Assembly (NCBI RefSeq): GCF_024979255.1
Contig: NZ_JANLCN010000013.1
Span: 62,001-126,000 of the forward strand
Source of the DNA: Herbiconiux moechotypicola
GTDB lineage: Bacteria; Actinomycetota; Actinomycetes; Actinomycetales; Microbacteriaceae
DNA: 64,000 bases
Reading direction: 5' to 3'
Shown here: piece after piece, positions 37,586 through 48,370 of the stretch
Layout: each line of letters starts with the position of its first letter
How positions within the stretch are numbered: position 1 is the first letter of the stretch
The notes under the pieces: generated by a model
The model's input: only the letters and a program-made list of their open reading frames with translations
What the model was told of the DNA's origin: nothing
Database searches by the model: none
Translations under genes and position numbers: made by a program

Positions 37586-38115
37586 CGGCGCTCTCCGACG
37601 TAGGGGCGCAGGGTGGTCTCCGGGATGCGCGTGACGAGGTCGGCCGCGCGGCCGGCGCCCGGGAGCTCGGCATCGGGGTCGATCTCGAGCCACGGCACCA
37701 GCACGAAGTCGCGCTCGGCGGCGCGGGGGTGGGGCAGGATGAGCCGCGCCGTGTCGAGCTGCAGGTCGCCATAGGCGATGATGTCCACGTCGAGGGTGCG
37801 GTCGCCCCACCGCTCGAGCCGCACCCGGCCGTGGCGGGCCTCGATGTCGTTCACGAGCGCGAGCAGGGCCTCGGGATCGAGGGTGGTGCGCACGGTCGCG
37901 ACGGCGTTGAGGTAGCCGGGCGCCTCGTAGTCGATGCCCTCCGGCTTCACCGCCACCGTCTCGTAGAGCCGCGAGAGCCGCACCACCTCGAGACCCTCAG
38001 CGGCGTTCAGTTCGTCGACCGCGGCGAGGATGGTCGCTTCGCGGTCGCCCAGGTTGCCGCCGAAGGCGAGGACGGCCGGAACAGGGGGCAGGGCTGAGGC
38101 GGTCGGCGTGATCAT
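37582..38115 (-). CDS. folK: 6-hydroxymethyl-dihydropterin pyrophosphokinase
   Basis: A 177-residue HPPK, transferring pyrophosphate from ATP to the pterin in folate synthesis. Motifs: LAFGGNLGDREATILAAVD (about 16), ERWGDRTLDVDIIAYGD (about 100) and LILPHPRAAERDFVLVPW (about 124). Start and stop overlap the neighbouring genes (ATGA and GTGA), so folP, folB, folK and DUF3180 are translationally coupled. Confidence 0.96.
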   Translation of the reverse strand: MITPTASALPPVPAVLAFGGNLGDREATILAAVDELNAAEGLEVVRLSRLYETVAVKPEGIDYEAPGYLNAVATVRTTLDPEALLALVNDIEARHGRVRLERWGDRTLDVDIIAYGDLQLDTARLILPHPRAAERDFVLVPWLEIDPDAELPGAGRAADLVTRIPETTLRPYVGERR

Positions 38116-38522
38116 GAGGCGGGGCCCTCCGGTGGGCTGGCGGGTCGGGATCGCGTGATGGTGACGGAGACGTCGGTGAAGGGCACCGGGATGGGGGCCC
38201 CGGGCTTGTGCACGACCACGCGCACCCGCTGCACCGGGCGGTGGGCGAGCACGAGGGTCGCCACGCGCTCGGCGAGGGTCTCGATGAGGTCGACGGGGTC
38301 GGCCGCGACCGACTCCGAGATCTCGACGGCGAGCTCGCCGTAGTGCACCGTCTCGGCGAGCGCGTCGCCGGCCGCCGCGGCCGTGGTGTCGAGCCAGAGC
38401 GCGACGTCGATCACGAAGCGCTGGCCGTTCTCACGCTCGAAGTCGAACACGCCGTGATGGGCGAACACCTCCAACCCGGTGAGGGTGAGGATGTCGAGTT
38501 CTTCGGTGCCGGGCGCGCTCAT
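38112..38522 (-). CDS. folB: Dihydroneopterin aldolase
   Basis: A 136-residue FolB, cleaving dihydroneopterin to hydroxymethyl-dihydropterin and glycolaldehyde. Seen: LTGLEVFAHHGVFDFERENG (about 15) with the conserved glutamate, and VDLIETLAERVATLVL (about 80). The ATG at 38522 overlaps the folP stop (ATGA). A longer frame extends upstream but lies inside folP. Confidence 0.95.
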   Translation of the reverse strand: MSAPGTEELDILTLTGLEVFAHHGVFDFERENGQRFVIDVALWLDTTAAAAGDALAETVHYGELAVEISESVAADPVDLIETLAERVATLVLAHRPVQRVRVVVHKPGAPIPVPFTDVSVTITRSRPASPPEGPAS

Positions 38523-39322
38523 GACTGTGCCCCACTCTGCCATGCCCGGGCGACACCGAGCGCCTGACGGGTGGAATCGATGTCGTGCACCCGCACCCCC
38601 CACGCACCCTCACGGGCTGCGAAGGCGGCCACCACCGCCGAGGCGAGATCGCGGTCGCCCGGCCGGGTGCTGCCCGGTTCGAGCTCGCCGAGGAAGCGTT
38701 TGCGCGAGGCGCCCACGAGCAGCGGCAGGCCCAGGGCCGTCAGCCGGCCGAGGTGGCCCAGCAGGCTCCAGTTGTGCTCAGCGGTCTTCGCGAATCCGAT
38801 GCCGGGGTCGAGCACGAGGCGGTCGGGCGAGACGCCCTTGACGATGAGCTGAGCCGCGCGCAGCTCCAGCTCGCCCGCCACCTCGGAGACGACGTCGTCG
38901 TACCGGGCGGCCTGCTGCATCCACTCGCTGTGGCCCCGCCAGTGCATCACGACGAAGCGCACCCCCGACGCCACGACCAGTTCGTCCATCTCGGGGTCGG
39001 CCAGGCCACCCGAGACGTCGTTGATGATCGCCGCCCCCGCTTCGATCGCGGCGGCGGCGGTGGAGGCGTTCATGGTGTCGACGCTCACCGTGATGCCGCG
39101 CGCCACCAGTTCGCGCACCACCGGGAGCACCCGGCGCTGCTCCTCGGAGATCGCCACCCGGGCGGCGCCGGGCCGGGTCGACTCGCCGCCGACGTCGATG
39201 ATGGTCGCTCCCCTGGCCACCATGCCCTCGGCATGGCGGACGGCGCTGGCCCGGTCGGTGTAGTGCCCCCCGTCACTGAACGAGTCAGGAGTGACGTTCA
39301 GGATGCCCATGATCTCGGTCAT
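38519..39322 (-). CDS. folP: Dihydropteroate synthase
   Basis: A 267-residue DHPS, the sulfonamide target, joining the pterin to p-aminobenzoate. MGILNVTPDSFSDGGHY (about 5), GESTRPGA (about 45), INDVSGG (about 98), DPGIGFAKTAEHNW (about 166) and the C-terminal RVHD (about 250) are all present. It begins only 18 nt after the ftsH stop; the folE gene that usually separates them is absent. Confidence 0.97.
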   Translation of the reverse strand: MTEIMGILNVTPDSFSDGGHYTDRASAVRHAEGMVARGATIIDVGGESTRPGAARVAISEEQRRVLPVVRELVARGITVSVDTMNASTAAAAIEAGAAIINDVSGGLADPEMDELVVASGVRFVVMHWRGHSEWMQQAARYDDVVSEVAGELELRAAQLIVKGVSPDRLVLDPGIGFAKTAEHNWSLLGHLGRLTALGLPLLVGASRKRFLGELEPGSTRPGDRDLASAVVAAFAAREGAWGVRVHDIDSTRQALGVARAWQSGAQS

Positions 39323-39340
39323 GCGGCTGCTCCCCGCCCG

Positions 39341-41353
<2,013 letters not shown>

Positions 41354-41486
41354 GTCTCTTCATCGCTTCGGTGCCGCCTGCGGCGGTGGCACGGTGCTTG
41401 TGTCGGTGAAGAAAGGCTACCCGTCGCCGACTGGACGCCGCCTCCATGTTCCCCGTAGGCGAAACCCGAGCTCGCCAAGAACGTCC

Positions 41487-42038
41487 CTACGAGTAGACGT
41501 GGGGGGCGAGGATGCCGATCGACTTGAGGTTGCGGTAGCGCTCGGCGTAATCGAGGCCGTAGCCCACCACGAACTGGTTCGGGATGTCGTGACCGATGTA
41601 CTTCACGTCGATCTCCACCTTGACCGCGTCGGGCTTGCGCAGCAGCGCGCAGATCTCCACCGACTCCGCCCCGCGCGAGCGCAGGTTGGCGAGCAGCCAC
41701 GACAGCGTGAGTCCCGAGTCGATGATGTCCTCGACGATCAGCACCGTGCGCCCCGCGATGTCGGTGTCGAGGTCTTTCAGGATGCGAACCACGCCGCTGG
41801 ACTGGGTGCCCGAGCCGTAGGAGGAGACGGCCATCCAGTCCATCTCGATGTGCATCCGCAGTTCGCGCGCGAGGTCGGCCATCACCATCACGGCGCCGCG
41901 CAGCACGCCCACGATGAGCAGGTTCTGCCCGGCGTAGTCGGCCTCGATGCGGCGGGCCAGCTCGGCGATCTTCTCGGCGATCTGCTGCTCGGTGAGGAGC
42001 ACCTCGGTGATGTCGCCCTCGATGTCGCTGACGTCCAT
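41487..42038 (-). CDS. hpt: Hypoxanthine phosphoribosyltransferase
   Basis: A 183-residue purine salvage enzyme, converting hypoxanthine or guanine and PRPP to IMP or GMP. The PRPP-binding loop is [14 protein letters not shown] (about 103), [20 protein letters not shown] (about 40) precedes it, and [18 protein letters not shown] (about 145) contacts the base. It lies 12 nt after tilS, the standard actinobacterial order tilS-hpt-ftsH. Confidence 0.97.
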   Translation of the reverse strand: MDVSDIEGDITEVLLTEQQIAEKIAELARRIEADYAGQNLLIVGVLRGAVMVMADLARELRMHIEMDWMAVSSYGSGTQSSGVVRILKDLDTDIAGRTVLIVEDIIDSGLTLSWLLANLRSRGAESVEICALLRKPDAVKVEIDVKYIGHDIPNQFVVGYGLDYAERYRNLKSIGILAPHVYS

Positions 42039-42050
42039 GCGCGTTCCTCC

Positions 42051-43220
42051 CTAGCCTTCGGCGCGATGCGGGGCCGCTCCGGTGAACTCCAGTCGCGAGC
42101 CCTGCCGCACCACTCTAATCCCCGGCAGGTCGACGCCCTTCTGGCCGTGCCAATCGGTCACCAGGGCGGCCACGGCGAGGGTCTGGGCGCGGCTGAGCGA
42201 GACGCCGAACTCGCTGGCCGCGACATAGCGGATGATGCGGTGACGCAGCGCCGGCGGGTTCGCCTCGAGCGCGCCCACCGAGACCGCGATCCCCGCCTCG
42301 GCGTGCTCGACGAGGTCTTCGATGGTCTCGATCGCCATGGCGTGCAGCGTCTCGTCGTCTTCGCGCAGCTGGTCGGCCGTGCGGGCGAGCGCCTCGGCGA
42401 TGCCGGGGCCGAGCTCGGCCTCGAGCACGGGCAGCACGGTGCCGCGCACGCGCACCCGGGCGAAGTCGTCGCTGAGGTTGTGCGGGTCGTGCCACGGGTC
42501 GAGTCCGGAGTCGGCGCAGAACTGCAGGGTGGTGGTGCGGCGGATGCGGAGGAGGGGACGGATGCGCGAGCCGGCTGCCAGCGCGCCCGGGTCGCGGGCC
42601 TCGTGGGGGTCGTCGGCGCCGGGCGGGGGCGTGACCGCGGCCATGCCCGAGAGGCTGGTGGCGCCGGCGCCGCGGGCGAGGCCGAGCAGCACGGTCTCGG
42701 CCTGGTCGTCGAGGGTGTGGCCGAGCAGCACGGCGAGGGCGCCCGTGTCGGCGAGGGCGCGGTCGATGGCGGCGTAGCGGCCCGCGCGAGCGCGCGCCTC
42801 GGGGCCGCCGGCACCCGCGGCGGTGGGAACGCCCGAGTCGGGGGCGACCTCCGCCGCGAGGGCGAGACGGGTGACGAGCACGGGAGCAAGGCCGAGGGCG
42901 CGCGCCTGGTCGGCGGCGCGAGCCGCCACCTCGGCGGAACCGGATTGGAGAGCGTGGTCGACCACGATCGCACCGGCCCGGAGGCCGGCCGCGGGGGCTT
43001 CGAAGGCCACGGCGGCGGCGAGGGCCAGCGAGTCGGGGCCGCCGCTCAGCGCGACGAGCACGTGGGCCGCCGGCCGCGCATCCGGAGTCGTGGTGTCAGT
43101 GGGGGCCGGCGCCTCCACCGGCAGGGCACTCGCGGCCACGACGGCGAGGCTCTCGCGCACCGCGCGCCGCACGTCGGCGATCGCCGGGGTGAGACGGGGT
43201 CGGCGGTCGGTCGTGGGCAT
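42051..43220 (-). CDS. tilS: tRNA(Ile)-lysidine synthase
   Basis: A 389-residue TilS that converts C34 of the AUA-reading tRNA-Ile to lysidine with ATP. The PP-loop is [12 protein letters not shown] (about 57), [21 protein letters not shown]-type residues lie at about 163 ([12 protein letters not shown]), and the RPLLRIRR region is at about 222. There is an Ala/Pro-rich N-terminal insert (about 25-50). The ATG at 43220 follows a TTG that could also serve. It is divergent from ppa. Confidence 0.94.
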   Translation of the reverse strand: MPTTDRRPRLTPAIADVRRAVRESLAVVAASALPVEAPAPTDTTTPDARPAAHVLVALSGGPDSLALAAAVAFEAPAAGLRAGAIVVDHALQSGSAEVAARAADQARALGLAPVLVTRLALAAEVAPDSGVPTAAGAGGPEARARAGRYAAIDRALADTGALAVLLGHTLDDQAETVLLGLARGAGATSLSGMAAVTPPPGADDPHEARDPGALAAGSRIRPLLRIRRTTTLQFCADSGLDPWHDPHNLSDDFARVRVRGTVLPVLEAELGPGIAEALARTADQLREDDETLHAMAIETIEDLVEHAEAGIAVSVGALEANPPALRHRIIRYVAASEFGVSLSRAQTLAVAALVTDWHGQKGVDLPGIRVVRQGSRLEFTGAAPHRAEG

Positions 43221-43268
43221 CAAGTAACGTTAGTGCAGTTTCCAGCCCAACCATCGAGGAGCAGTGTC

Positions 43269-43760
43269 ATGGCCGAGTACGACGTCGTCGTCGAGATCCC
43301 CAAGGGAAGCCGCAACAAGTACGAGGTCGACCACGAGACCGGGCGGGTGTACCTCGACCGCGTGCTGTTCACGAGCTTCGTGTACCCCACCGACTACGGC
43401 TACTTCGAGAACACGCTCGGCCTCGACGGCGACCCCGTCGACGCGCTGGTGCTGCTGGAGTACCCGGTGTTCCCGGGCGTCGGCGTGAAGGTGCGGCCCG
43501 TGGGCGTGCTCAACATGAGCGACGAGGCGGGCTCCGACGCCAAGGTCGTCGTGGTGCCCTTCAAAGACCCGCGCTGGGCGCACATCCAGGACATCTCCGA
43601 TGTTCCGGAGCAGACCCGCAAGGAGATCGAGCACTTCTTCGCCCGCTACAAAGACCTCGAGCCGGGCAAGTTCGTGAAGATCGAGGGCTGGGGCGACGCG
43701 GCCGAGGCCGACGCCATCGTGCAGGCGGGCTTCGCGAAGCTCGCGGCCGAGGGGCACTGA
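43269..43760 (+). CDS. ppa: Inorganic pyrophosphatase
   Basis: A 163-residue family I pyrophosphatase, hydrolysing PPi to drive biosynthesis. Active-site segments: [16 protein letters not shown] (about 9), [20 protein letters not shown] (about 38-57) with the aspartate triad completed at [10 protein letters not shown] (about 86), and FKDLEPGK-type [15 protein letters not shown] (about 131). GAGGAG lies 7 nt before the ATG. Confidence 0.97.
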   Translation: MAEYDVVVEIPKGSRNKYEVDHETGRVYLDRVLFTSFVYPTDYGYFENTLGLDGDPVDALVLLEYPVFPGVGVKVRPVGVLNMSDEAGSDAKVVVVPFKDPRWAHIQDISDVPEQTRKEIEHFFARYKDLEPGKFVKIEGWGDAAEADAIVQAGFAKLAAEGH

Positions 43761-43783
43761 CTCGGGTCGCGACCGACCGACCG

Positions 43784-43807
43784 CGTTCGTTCGTTCGTTC
43801 GTTCGTT
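43784..43807. repeat. Tetranucleotide repeat (CGTT)6
   Basis: Six perfect copies of CGTT, preceded by a short run of CGAC units, in the gap after ppa and touching the left arm of the large hairpin. Confidence 0.9.
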
Positions 43808-43866
43808 CACGCAAGAATCGCCGCATCCGGCCCTGTGAGGGGCTCGGATGCGGCGATTCTTGCGTG
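43808..43866. terminator. Large bidirectional hairpin between ppa and the M23 gene
   Basis: 22-bp perfect inverted repeat (arms 43808-43829 and 43845-43866, sharing CGCAAGAATCGCCGCATCCG) with an inner GCCC/GGGC pairing in the 15-nt loop. It lies between convergent genes. No T-tract. Confidence 0.75.
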
Positions 43867-43917
43867 TGCGGACCCTGCGGCCCGGGGCGGCCGGGTGGCC
43901 GGGTGGCCGGCCGCGGG

Positions 43918-45264
43918 TTAGAAGTTGACCCAGTTGCGGGGGTTCTGCGCGGTGCCGTTGACCCGGGTCTCGAAGTGCACGTGGCAGCCGGTGGAGAGGC
44001 CGGTGGTGCCGGCGAGCGCGATGAGCTGACCCTCGGCGACGTCTTGACCGCGGCTGACGTTGAGCGAGCTGTTGTGCCCGTAGACCGTGGTGACGCCGCC
44101 GCCGTGCGCGATGGTGACCGAGTAGCCGAGTCCGCCGTTGTAGCCGGACTGGGTGACCGTGCCCGCCGCCGCGGCCATCACCGGGGCCCCGCAGGTGCCA
44201 CCCGGACGGCCGAGGTCGATCCCGGCGTGGAGCCGGTTGATCTTGAGGATGGGGTGGAAGCGCATGCCGAACTCGCCGTTCACGCGCACCGGGGAGAGCG
44301 GGCTCGACCAGCCGCTGGCCGACGGACCGCGGGGCACGTAGCCACCCGACTCCGCCGCCGCGGCTGCCGCGGCCGCCGCCGCTGCGGCAGCGGCCGCCCG
44401 CGCCGCCTCCTCGGCGCGACGTCGCTCCTCAACACCCTTCTGGTACTCGGCCTCGGTCGACGCGGTGGCCGCGGTGAGCGCCTTGAGCTGTTCTTCGAGC
44501 ACCACGCCCTGGGCCTGCTGCTCGGCCAGCGCGGCCTCCGCGGCCGCCTGCGCCTCCTCGGCCGCGGCGAACGCGGCCTCGGCGGCGGCACGCAGCTCCT
44601 CGCGCTCGGCCCGGGCCACCTCGGCCTGGGCCGTGAGGGCCGACGCGGTGTTACGGTCTTGCTCGGCGAGCTCGGAGAGGCGGGCGGCCTTCTGCGAGAG
44701 CTGGCTCATCGCACCGAGCTGGTAGAGCAGGTCGTCACTGTCGTCACCCGAGACGAACAGGTTGATCGAGAGGTCGCCCCCGCCGGTTCGGGTGAACTGG
44801 GTGATGAGGCGGCCCGCGCGCTGGTTGGTGAGCTCGGCCTCCTCGGTGGCCTCGGCGGCCTGCACCTCGAGCTCGCCGGCGCGGAAGGCGGCGGTGTCGT
44901 ACGCATCCTGGGCTTCGATGAAGGCGTCGCTCATCTGGAGGGCGTAGGCCTCGGCCTCCTCGGCCTCGGTGGCCAGCTGGGCGATGAGGCCCTGGATGCG
45001 GTCGACCTCGGCCTGCTTGGCGCTCTCGCTGCTGCGGGCGGCGAGCACGTCTTCCCAGGTGGGGTACTCGGCGGCCGCCGCCGCCTCGCCCGTACCGCGC
45101 AGCACGTCGACGGCCACGAGCCCGACGGCGAGCGCCGCCGCCGCGAGCAGCCGCGTGGGCGAGATGCGCCTCAGGCGGGCCTGGCGGGCGTGAGCGGTGG
45201 CGCCCGCGCGCCGGGTGTCGGGGCGTCTGGTGTCGGGGCGGGTGGTCGTCAGCTCGCGGAGCAT
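43918..45264 (-). CDS. Secreted coiled-coil M23 peptidase 1
   Basis: A 448-residue exported murein hydrolase or its activator. A long basic N-terminus precedes the signal helix (LLAAAALAVGLVAVDVLRG, about 39). A long Ala/Glu coiled coil (about 65-310) follows, then a poly-Ala stretch and the LytM/M23 domain (about 330-448). Zinc ligands are in RLHAGIDLG (about 345) and GCHVHFE (about 428), so it looks catalytically competent. RipA/EnvC-like coiled coils of this kind tether M23 domains to the division machinery. It lies 52 nt downstream of its paralogue. Confidence 0.9.
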   Translation of the reverse strand: MLRELTTTRPDTRRPDTRRAGATAHARQARLRRISPTRLLAAAALAVGLVAVDVLRGTGEAAAAAEYPTWEDVLAARSSESAKQAEVDRIQGLIAQLATEAEEAEAYALQMSDAFIEAQDAYDTAAFRAGELEVQAAEATEEAELTNQRAGRLITQFTRTGGGDLSINLFVSGDDSDDLLYQLGAMSQLSQKAARLSELAEQDRNTASALTAQAEVARAEREELRAAAEAAFAAAEEAQAAAEAALAEQQAQGVVLEEQLKALTAATASTEAEYQKGVEERRRAEEAARAAAAAAAAAAAAAAAESGGYVPRGPSASGWSSPLSPVRVNGEFGMRFHPILKINRLHAGIDLGRPGGTCGAPVMAAAAGTVTQSGYNGGLGYSVTIAHGGGVTTVYGHNSSLNVSRGQDVAEGQLIALAGTTGLSTGCHVHFETRVNGTAQNPRNWVNF

Positions 45265-45316
45265 GTCGCTGTGCCTTCCGAGTGGGTGCGCCGCGATGCT
45301 CTGCGGCGGTGCGGGG

Positions 45317-46669
45317 TCAGCCGAAGTCGATTCCGACGTTGGCCATGAAGGGGCGCGGGTTCACGGCCGTGCCGTTGACCCGCACCTCGTAGTGGAGGTG
45401 GCAGCCCGTGGAGTTGCCGGTGGTGCCGGCCAGCGCGATGGGCTGCCCGACCTGCACGTAGTCGCCGTTGCCGACGAGCAGCTGCGTGTTGTGACCGTAA
45501 GCGGTGGCGATGCCCCCGCCGTGGTCGATGCGGATGAAGTTGCCGTAGCCGCCGTTGTAGCCGGCGTAGTTCACGAGACCCTCGGCGGCAGCGTAGACAT
45601 AGGCACCGCAGGTGCCCCCGTTGTAGACGAGGTCGATGCCGGAGTGGAGCAGGTAGGCGCCCGAGACGGGGTTCACACGCATGCCGTACTCGTCGGAGGA
45701 GTGCGACCCCGGGAACGGGCTCGCCCAGCCGCTCGCCGCGATGAAGGGGAGAGTGGGCAGGCCTGCTGCCGCCGCCTGGCGTGCCGCCTCGGCGCGGGCG
45801 TCGACGCCCTTCTGGTAGTCGGCCTCGGTGGCCGCGCGGTTCTCCCTCAGCACCTGCAGCTGGGCGGCGAGCTCGACCTGGTGGTCTTCCTGCTCCTGCA
45901 AGGCGACCTCGGCCGCGAGCTGGGCGGCCACCGCTTCGTCGAGCAGCCGCGCCGCCTCGTCGGAGAGTGCGCCGAGGGCATCGCGAGCCACCGCCGCCTG
46001 CGCGGTGAGCGCATCCGCGGTGTTGCGGTCTTGCTCGGCCTGCGCGTAGATCTGCGCCGTTCTCTCGGTGAGCTTCGACATGGCGCCGAGCTGGTAGAGC
46101 AGATCGTCGGTGACGGTCTCCGCCCCCACGAACAGGTTGAGCGTGAGGTCGTTGCCCCCGGCCCTGGCCAGCTGGGCGGCGAGCCGCCCAGCCTGGCGGT
46201 TCGACTCGTCTGCGGCCTCCGCGGCGGCGGCGGCCTGGGTCTCGAGCTCGCCGGCGACGTAGGCCGCGGTGTCGTACTTCTCTTGTGCCGCCTGATATTC
46301 GGTGCCCCGTTGCTCCGAGAGCGCCTGCGCCTCGGCCACGGCGGAGTTCATGGCGTCGATGAGGCCCTCGATGCGGGTGACCTCGGCCTGCTTCGACTCC
46401 TCGTTCGCCTGGGCGTTCTTCACGTCGTCCCACGTGGGGTACTCGTCGGCGAAGGCCGGGCCGGCGCCGAGCGAGAAGGAGAGCACGACCGCTACGACGC
46501 TCAGCAGAGCGGTGAGCAGCGATGCAGGCTTGCGCCCGGTCGCCCCTGGGCGTGGACGTCGGCGTGCGCGCCCTGCGCCGCGGTTCGTCGTGCTGATGAT
46601 GGACCCCTGCCGTGCTCGTGGACGCCGGATCTGTGTGCCGGCGGAACGCGCGCATGCCAGGATGCGCAT
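45317..46669 (-). CDS. Secreted coiled-coil M23 peptidase 2
   Basis: A 450-residue paralogue of the downstream gene with the same layout: basic leader, signal helix (LLTALLSVVAVVLSFSLG, about 50) with cleavage near AFA-DEYP, coiled coil (about 75-305) and C-terminal M23 domain. Zinc ligands are intact (LLHSGIDLV, GCHLHYE). Both mature proteins begin with EYPTW-D-V, showing tandem duplication. The start is uncertain: the ATG at 46669 has no convincing ribosome-binding site. Confidence 0.88.
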   Translation of the reverse strand: MRILACARSAGTQIRRPRARQGSIISTTNRGAGRARRRPRPGATGRKPASLLTALLSVVAVVLSFSLGAGPAFADEYPTWDDVKNAQANEESKQAEVTRIEGLIDAMNSAVAEAQALSEQRGTEYQAAQEKYDTAAYVAGELETQAAAAAEAADESNRQAGRLAAQLARAGGNDLTLNLFVGAETVTDDLLYQLGAMSKLTERTAQIYAQAEQDRNTADALTAQAAVARDALGALSDEAARLLDEAVAAQLAAEVALQEQEDHQVELAAQLQVLRENRAATEADYQKGVDARAEAARQAAAAGLPTLPFIAASGWASPFPGSHSSDEYGMRVNPVSGAYLLHSGIDLVYNGGTCGAYVYAAAEGLVNYAGYNGGYGNFIRIDHGGGIATAYGHNTQLLVGNGDYVQVGQPIALAGTTGNSTGCHLHYEVRVNGTAVNPRPFMANVGIDFG

Positions 46670-46809
46670 CCGTCACATCTGTCACAGCGCCTGCCGAGAA
46701 TCTAACAAGGGCCCCGGCCAGATGCGCGGACATTCCCTCGCATGTGAGTAACTCGCTCTCGATTGGCGGCTGTGCAGGGGATGTGGCATACTCGTGGAGT
46801 TGTCGCAAC

Positions 46810-46882
46810 GGCCCCATCGTTTAGCGGCCTAGGACGCCGCCCTTTCACGGCGGTAGCACGGGTTCGAATCCCGTTGGGGTCA
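46810..46882 (+). tRNA. tRNA-Glu (anticodon TTC)
   Basis: 73 nt; acceptor GGCCCCA pairs with TGGGGTC. Anticodon stem CCGCC/GGCGG holds the loop CTTTCAC. The T-loop GGTTCGAATCC is present. CCA is not encoded. Confidence 0.97.
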
Positions 46883-46937
46883 CGGCCTCCGGTCGCGAAC
46901 CAGGGGTCGGCAACAGATACAATAGGAACACCAGTAA

Positions 46938-47014
46938 GGCCCTGTAGCGCAGTTGGTTAGCGTGCCGCCCTGTCACGGCGGAGGTCGCGGGTTCAAGTCC
47001 CGTCAGGGTCGCCA
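46938..47014 (+). tRNA. tRNA-Asp (anticodon GTC)
   Basis: 77 nt including an encoded CCA. Acceptor GGCCCTG/CAGGGTC, anticodon loop CTGTCAC in the stem CCGCC/GGCGG, T-loop GGTTCAAGTCC. Confidence 0.97.
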
Positions 47015-47020
47015 GGCGCG

Positions 47021-47048
47021 AAGCCCTTCCACTCGGAAGGGCTTTTCG
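47021..47048 (+). terminator. Intrinsic terminator after tRNA-Asp
   Basis: 10-bp stem AAGCCCTTCC / GGAAGGGCTT with a 4-nt loop, followed by TTCGCT. Confidence 0.75.
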
Positions 47049-47085
47049 CTAGAGCGGCGAGTGCAGTCAGATGTCCACGCCACTC

Positions 47086-47161
47086 GGCTCTGTAGCTCAG
47101 TTGGTAGAGCGTTCGACTGAAAATCGAAAGGTCACCGGATCGATGCCGGTCGGAGCCACCA
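47086..47161 (+). tRNA. tRNA-Phe (anticodon GAA), attachment-site tRNA
   Basis: 76 nt with an encoded CCA. Acceptor GGCTCTG pairs with CGGAGCC (one mismatch); anticodon loop CTGAAAA in TTCGA/TCGAA. Its 3' half from the anticodon stem onward is the left copy of a 52-bp direct repeat. Confidence 0.96.
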
Positions 47162-47163
47162 CC
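47112..47163 (+). repeat. Left attachment repeat (52 bp, tRNA-Phe 3' half)
   Basis: Identical over 52 bp to 48371-48422. It spans the anticodon arm to the CCA end plus CC. Confidence 0.93.
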
Positions 47164-47446
47164 GCCCTCCCCAGCAATTACGCGGGGAGGGCTTCTTCAT
47201 TTCCGGAGCTCGGTAACCTCGCCGGCCGGCTCTGCCCACATTCGCAGCGGCAGCACCGTCATTGAGCGCCGTCGCAACGGCGTCTAGGTCGTCGTCAAAC
47301 AGGTCGGCGTAGACGTCGAGCGTCATCGCCGCAGAGGCGTGGCCGAGCATCCGCTGCACGGCCTTCACGTTCGCGCCGGCCGACACCGCCAGGCTGGCCG
47401 CGGTGTGCTGCAGGTCGTGCGGGGTGAACTTCGGGAAGGACGTGCT
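47132..47446 (-). pseudogene. Tyrosine recombinase (phage integrase) C-terminal fragment
   Basis: Only the catalytic C-terminus remains: FTPHDLQHTAASLAVSAGA, AVQRMLGHASAAMTLDVYAD. The GHAS histidine and the nucleophilic tyrosine of DVYAD are present, but the HxLRH arginine is Gln (HDLQH) and an in-frame TGA at 47447-47449 closes the frame upstream. About 70 % of a normal integrase is missing. The tail runs into the terminator and tRNA-Phe on the opposite strand. Confidence 0.85.
47164..47196 (+). terminator. Intrinsic terminator after tRNA-Phe
   Basis: Stem GCCCTCCC/GGGAGGGC followed by TTCTT, immediately after the attachment repeat. Confidence 0.65.
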
Positions 47447-47485
47447 TCACATCCGGCCTCTGGCACTCTCAGTAGGCTCAACCAT

Positions 47486-48244
47486 GTGAGCCACGATGAC
47501 CCTCTTGACACCTTCACGCTCAAGAAGCGAACGACAGAGCAGCGTCTCTTCAATGCCGACGACACGCTCGCGGCGGCCACCCATGGACTAGAGCTGCTGC
47601 AACCCGAGCCCTTCATCATCGACGAGCGACTGTGGATAGACGAATTCCGAGCCGGCAGGTTCACGGACGTTCCCCCGATGACCAGACAAACCATCGGCCG
47701 TCGGCTGTATATGGGGCTACGAATCGCATCAGTGTTCGCAGTTTCAACGACTCTCGCACTCCAATCACTGCGTTCCACGGAGCCCAGTTTCGACGAATGG
47801 TGGGCACCTCGTAGCGCGGAACTCGCCGCGGATCCACTAGCCAAGTTTTACTGGGATATGCGCGTCGATCTAGCTCACCGCGGCGCATCCGTGCTCTACA
47901 ACATCGTGAGCAAGCATGAGCTGACCGATCGTTCTGACCCTGACGCGATTGTGTATGGCAGCATCTACATGGCGTTCTACAAAGCGCCCCTGCCTGATGG
48001 CCGCGTGGACGCCTACGACCTGACGGCCGAGTACCTTGAGAAGCTCGGTGCCCTCGTGAGCGAGGCGTGGGCGGAATTCAGCCCTGAGACGCAGAGCACT
48101 GGGATTCGCTCGCCGCTCAAGGAGGGCGTGCCCGAGCTCACCATCACGCCCGACGGCGGAGAGCCCGAAGTGATCCAGTTGGTCCGCCCCGCCGAGGGCG
48201 AAATGAGTGGGGGTTCTGCGCAGGAAGCTCCTGGGCCAGCCTGA
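47486..48244 (+). CDS. Unknown gene carried by the tRNA-Phe element
   Basis: A 252-residue protein starting at GTG (VSHDDPLDTFTLKKRT). It is rich in charged and aromatic residues, with FDEWWAPRSAELAADPLAKF (about 115) and an alpha-helical centre (WDMRVDLAHRGASVLYNIV). There are no membrane segments. The RxxxxH-like spacing in the central helix (RVDLAH) could suggest a HEPN-type RNase, but this is speculative. GC is lower and the codon use less biased than in the core genes, consistent with transfer. Confidence 0.7.
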   Translation: MSHDDPLDTFTLKKRTTEQRLFNADDTLAAATHGLELLQPEPFIIDERLWIDEFRAGRFTDVPPMTRQTIGRRLYMGLRIASVFAVSTTLALQSLRSTEPSFDEWWAPRSAELAADPLAKFYWDMRVDLAHRGASVLYNIVSKHELTDRSDPDAIVYGSIYMAFYKAPLPDGRVDAYDLTAEYLEKLGALVSEAWAEFSPETQSTGIRSPLKEGVPELTITPDGGEPEVIQLVRPAEGEMSGGSAQEAPGPA

Positions 48245-48248
48245 CGTG

Positions 48249-48266
48249 TGCCCACATTTTGCCCAC
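48249..48266. repeat. Tandem GCCCACA repeats, possible integrase arm sites
   Basis: GCCCACA at 48249-48255 and 48260-48266, and a third copy (TGCCCACATT) at 47233-47242 near the other end of the element. Confidence 0.4.
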
Positions 48267-48370
48267 AAACCCCCGCAATACGGTGCAATCCGAGGGCATC
48301 GGTCGAGAAGTGGCATCGTGGAGATCCCGCCGTTCCACGGCGATCGCCGCGTGCTGGCGCGGCGCCCGTC

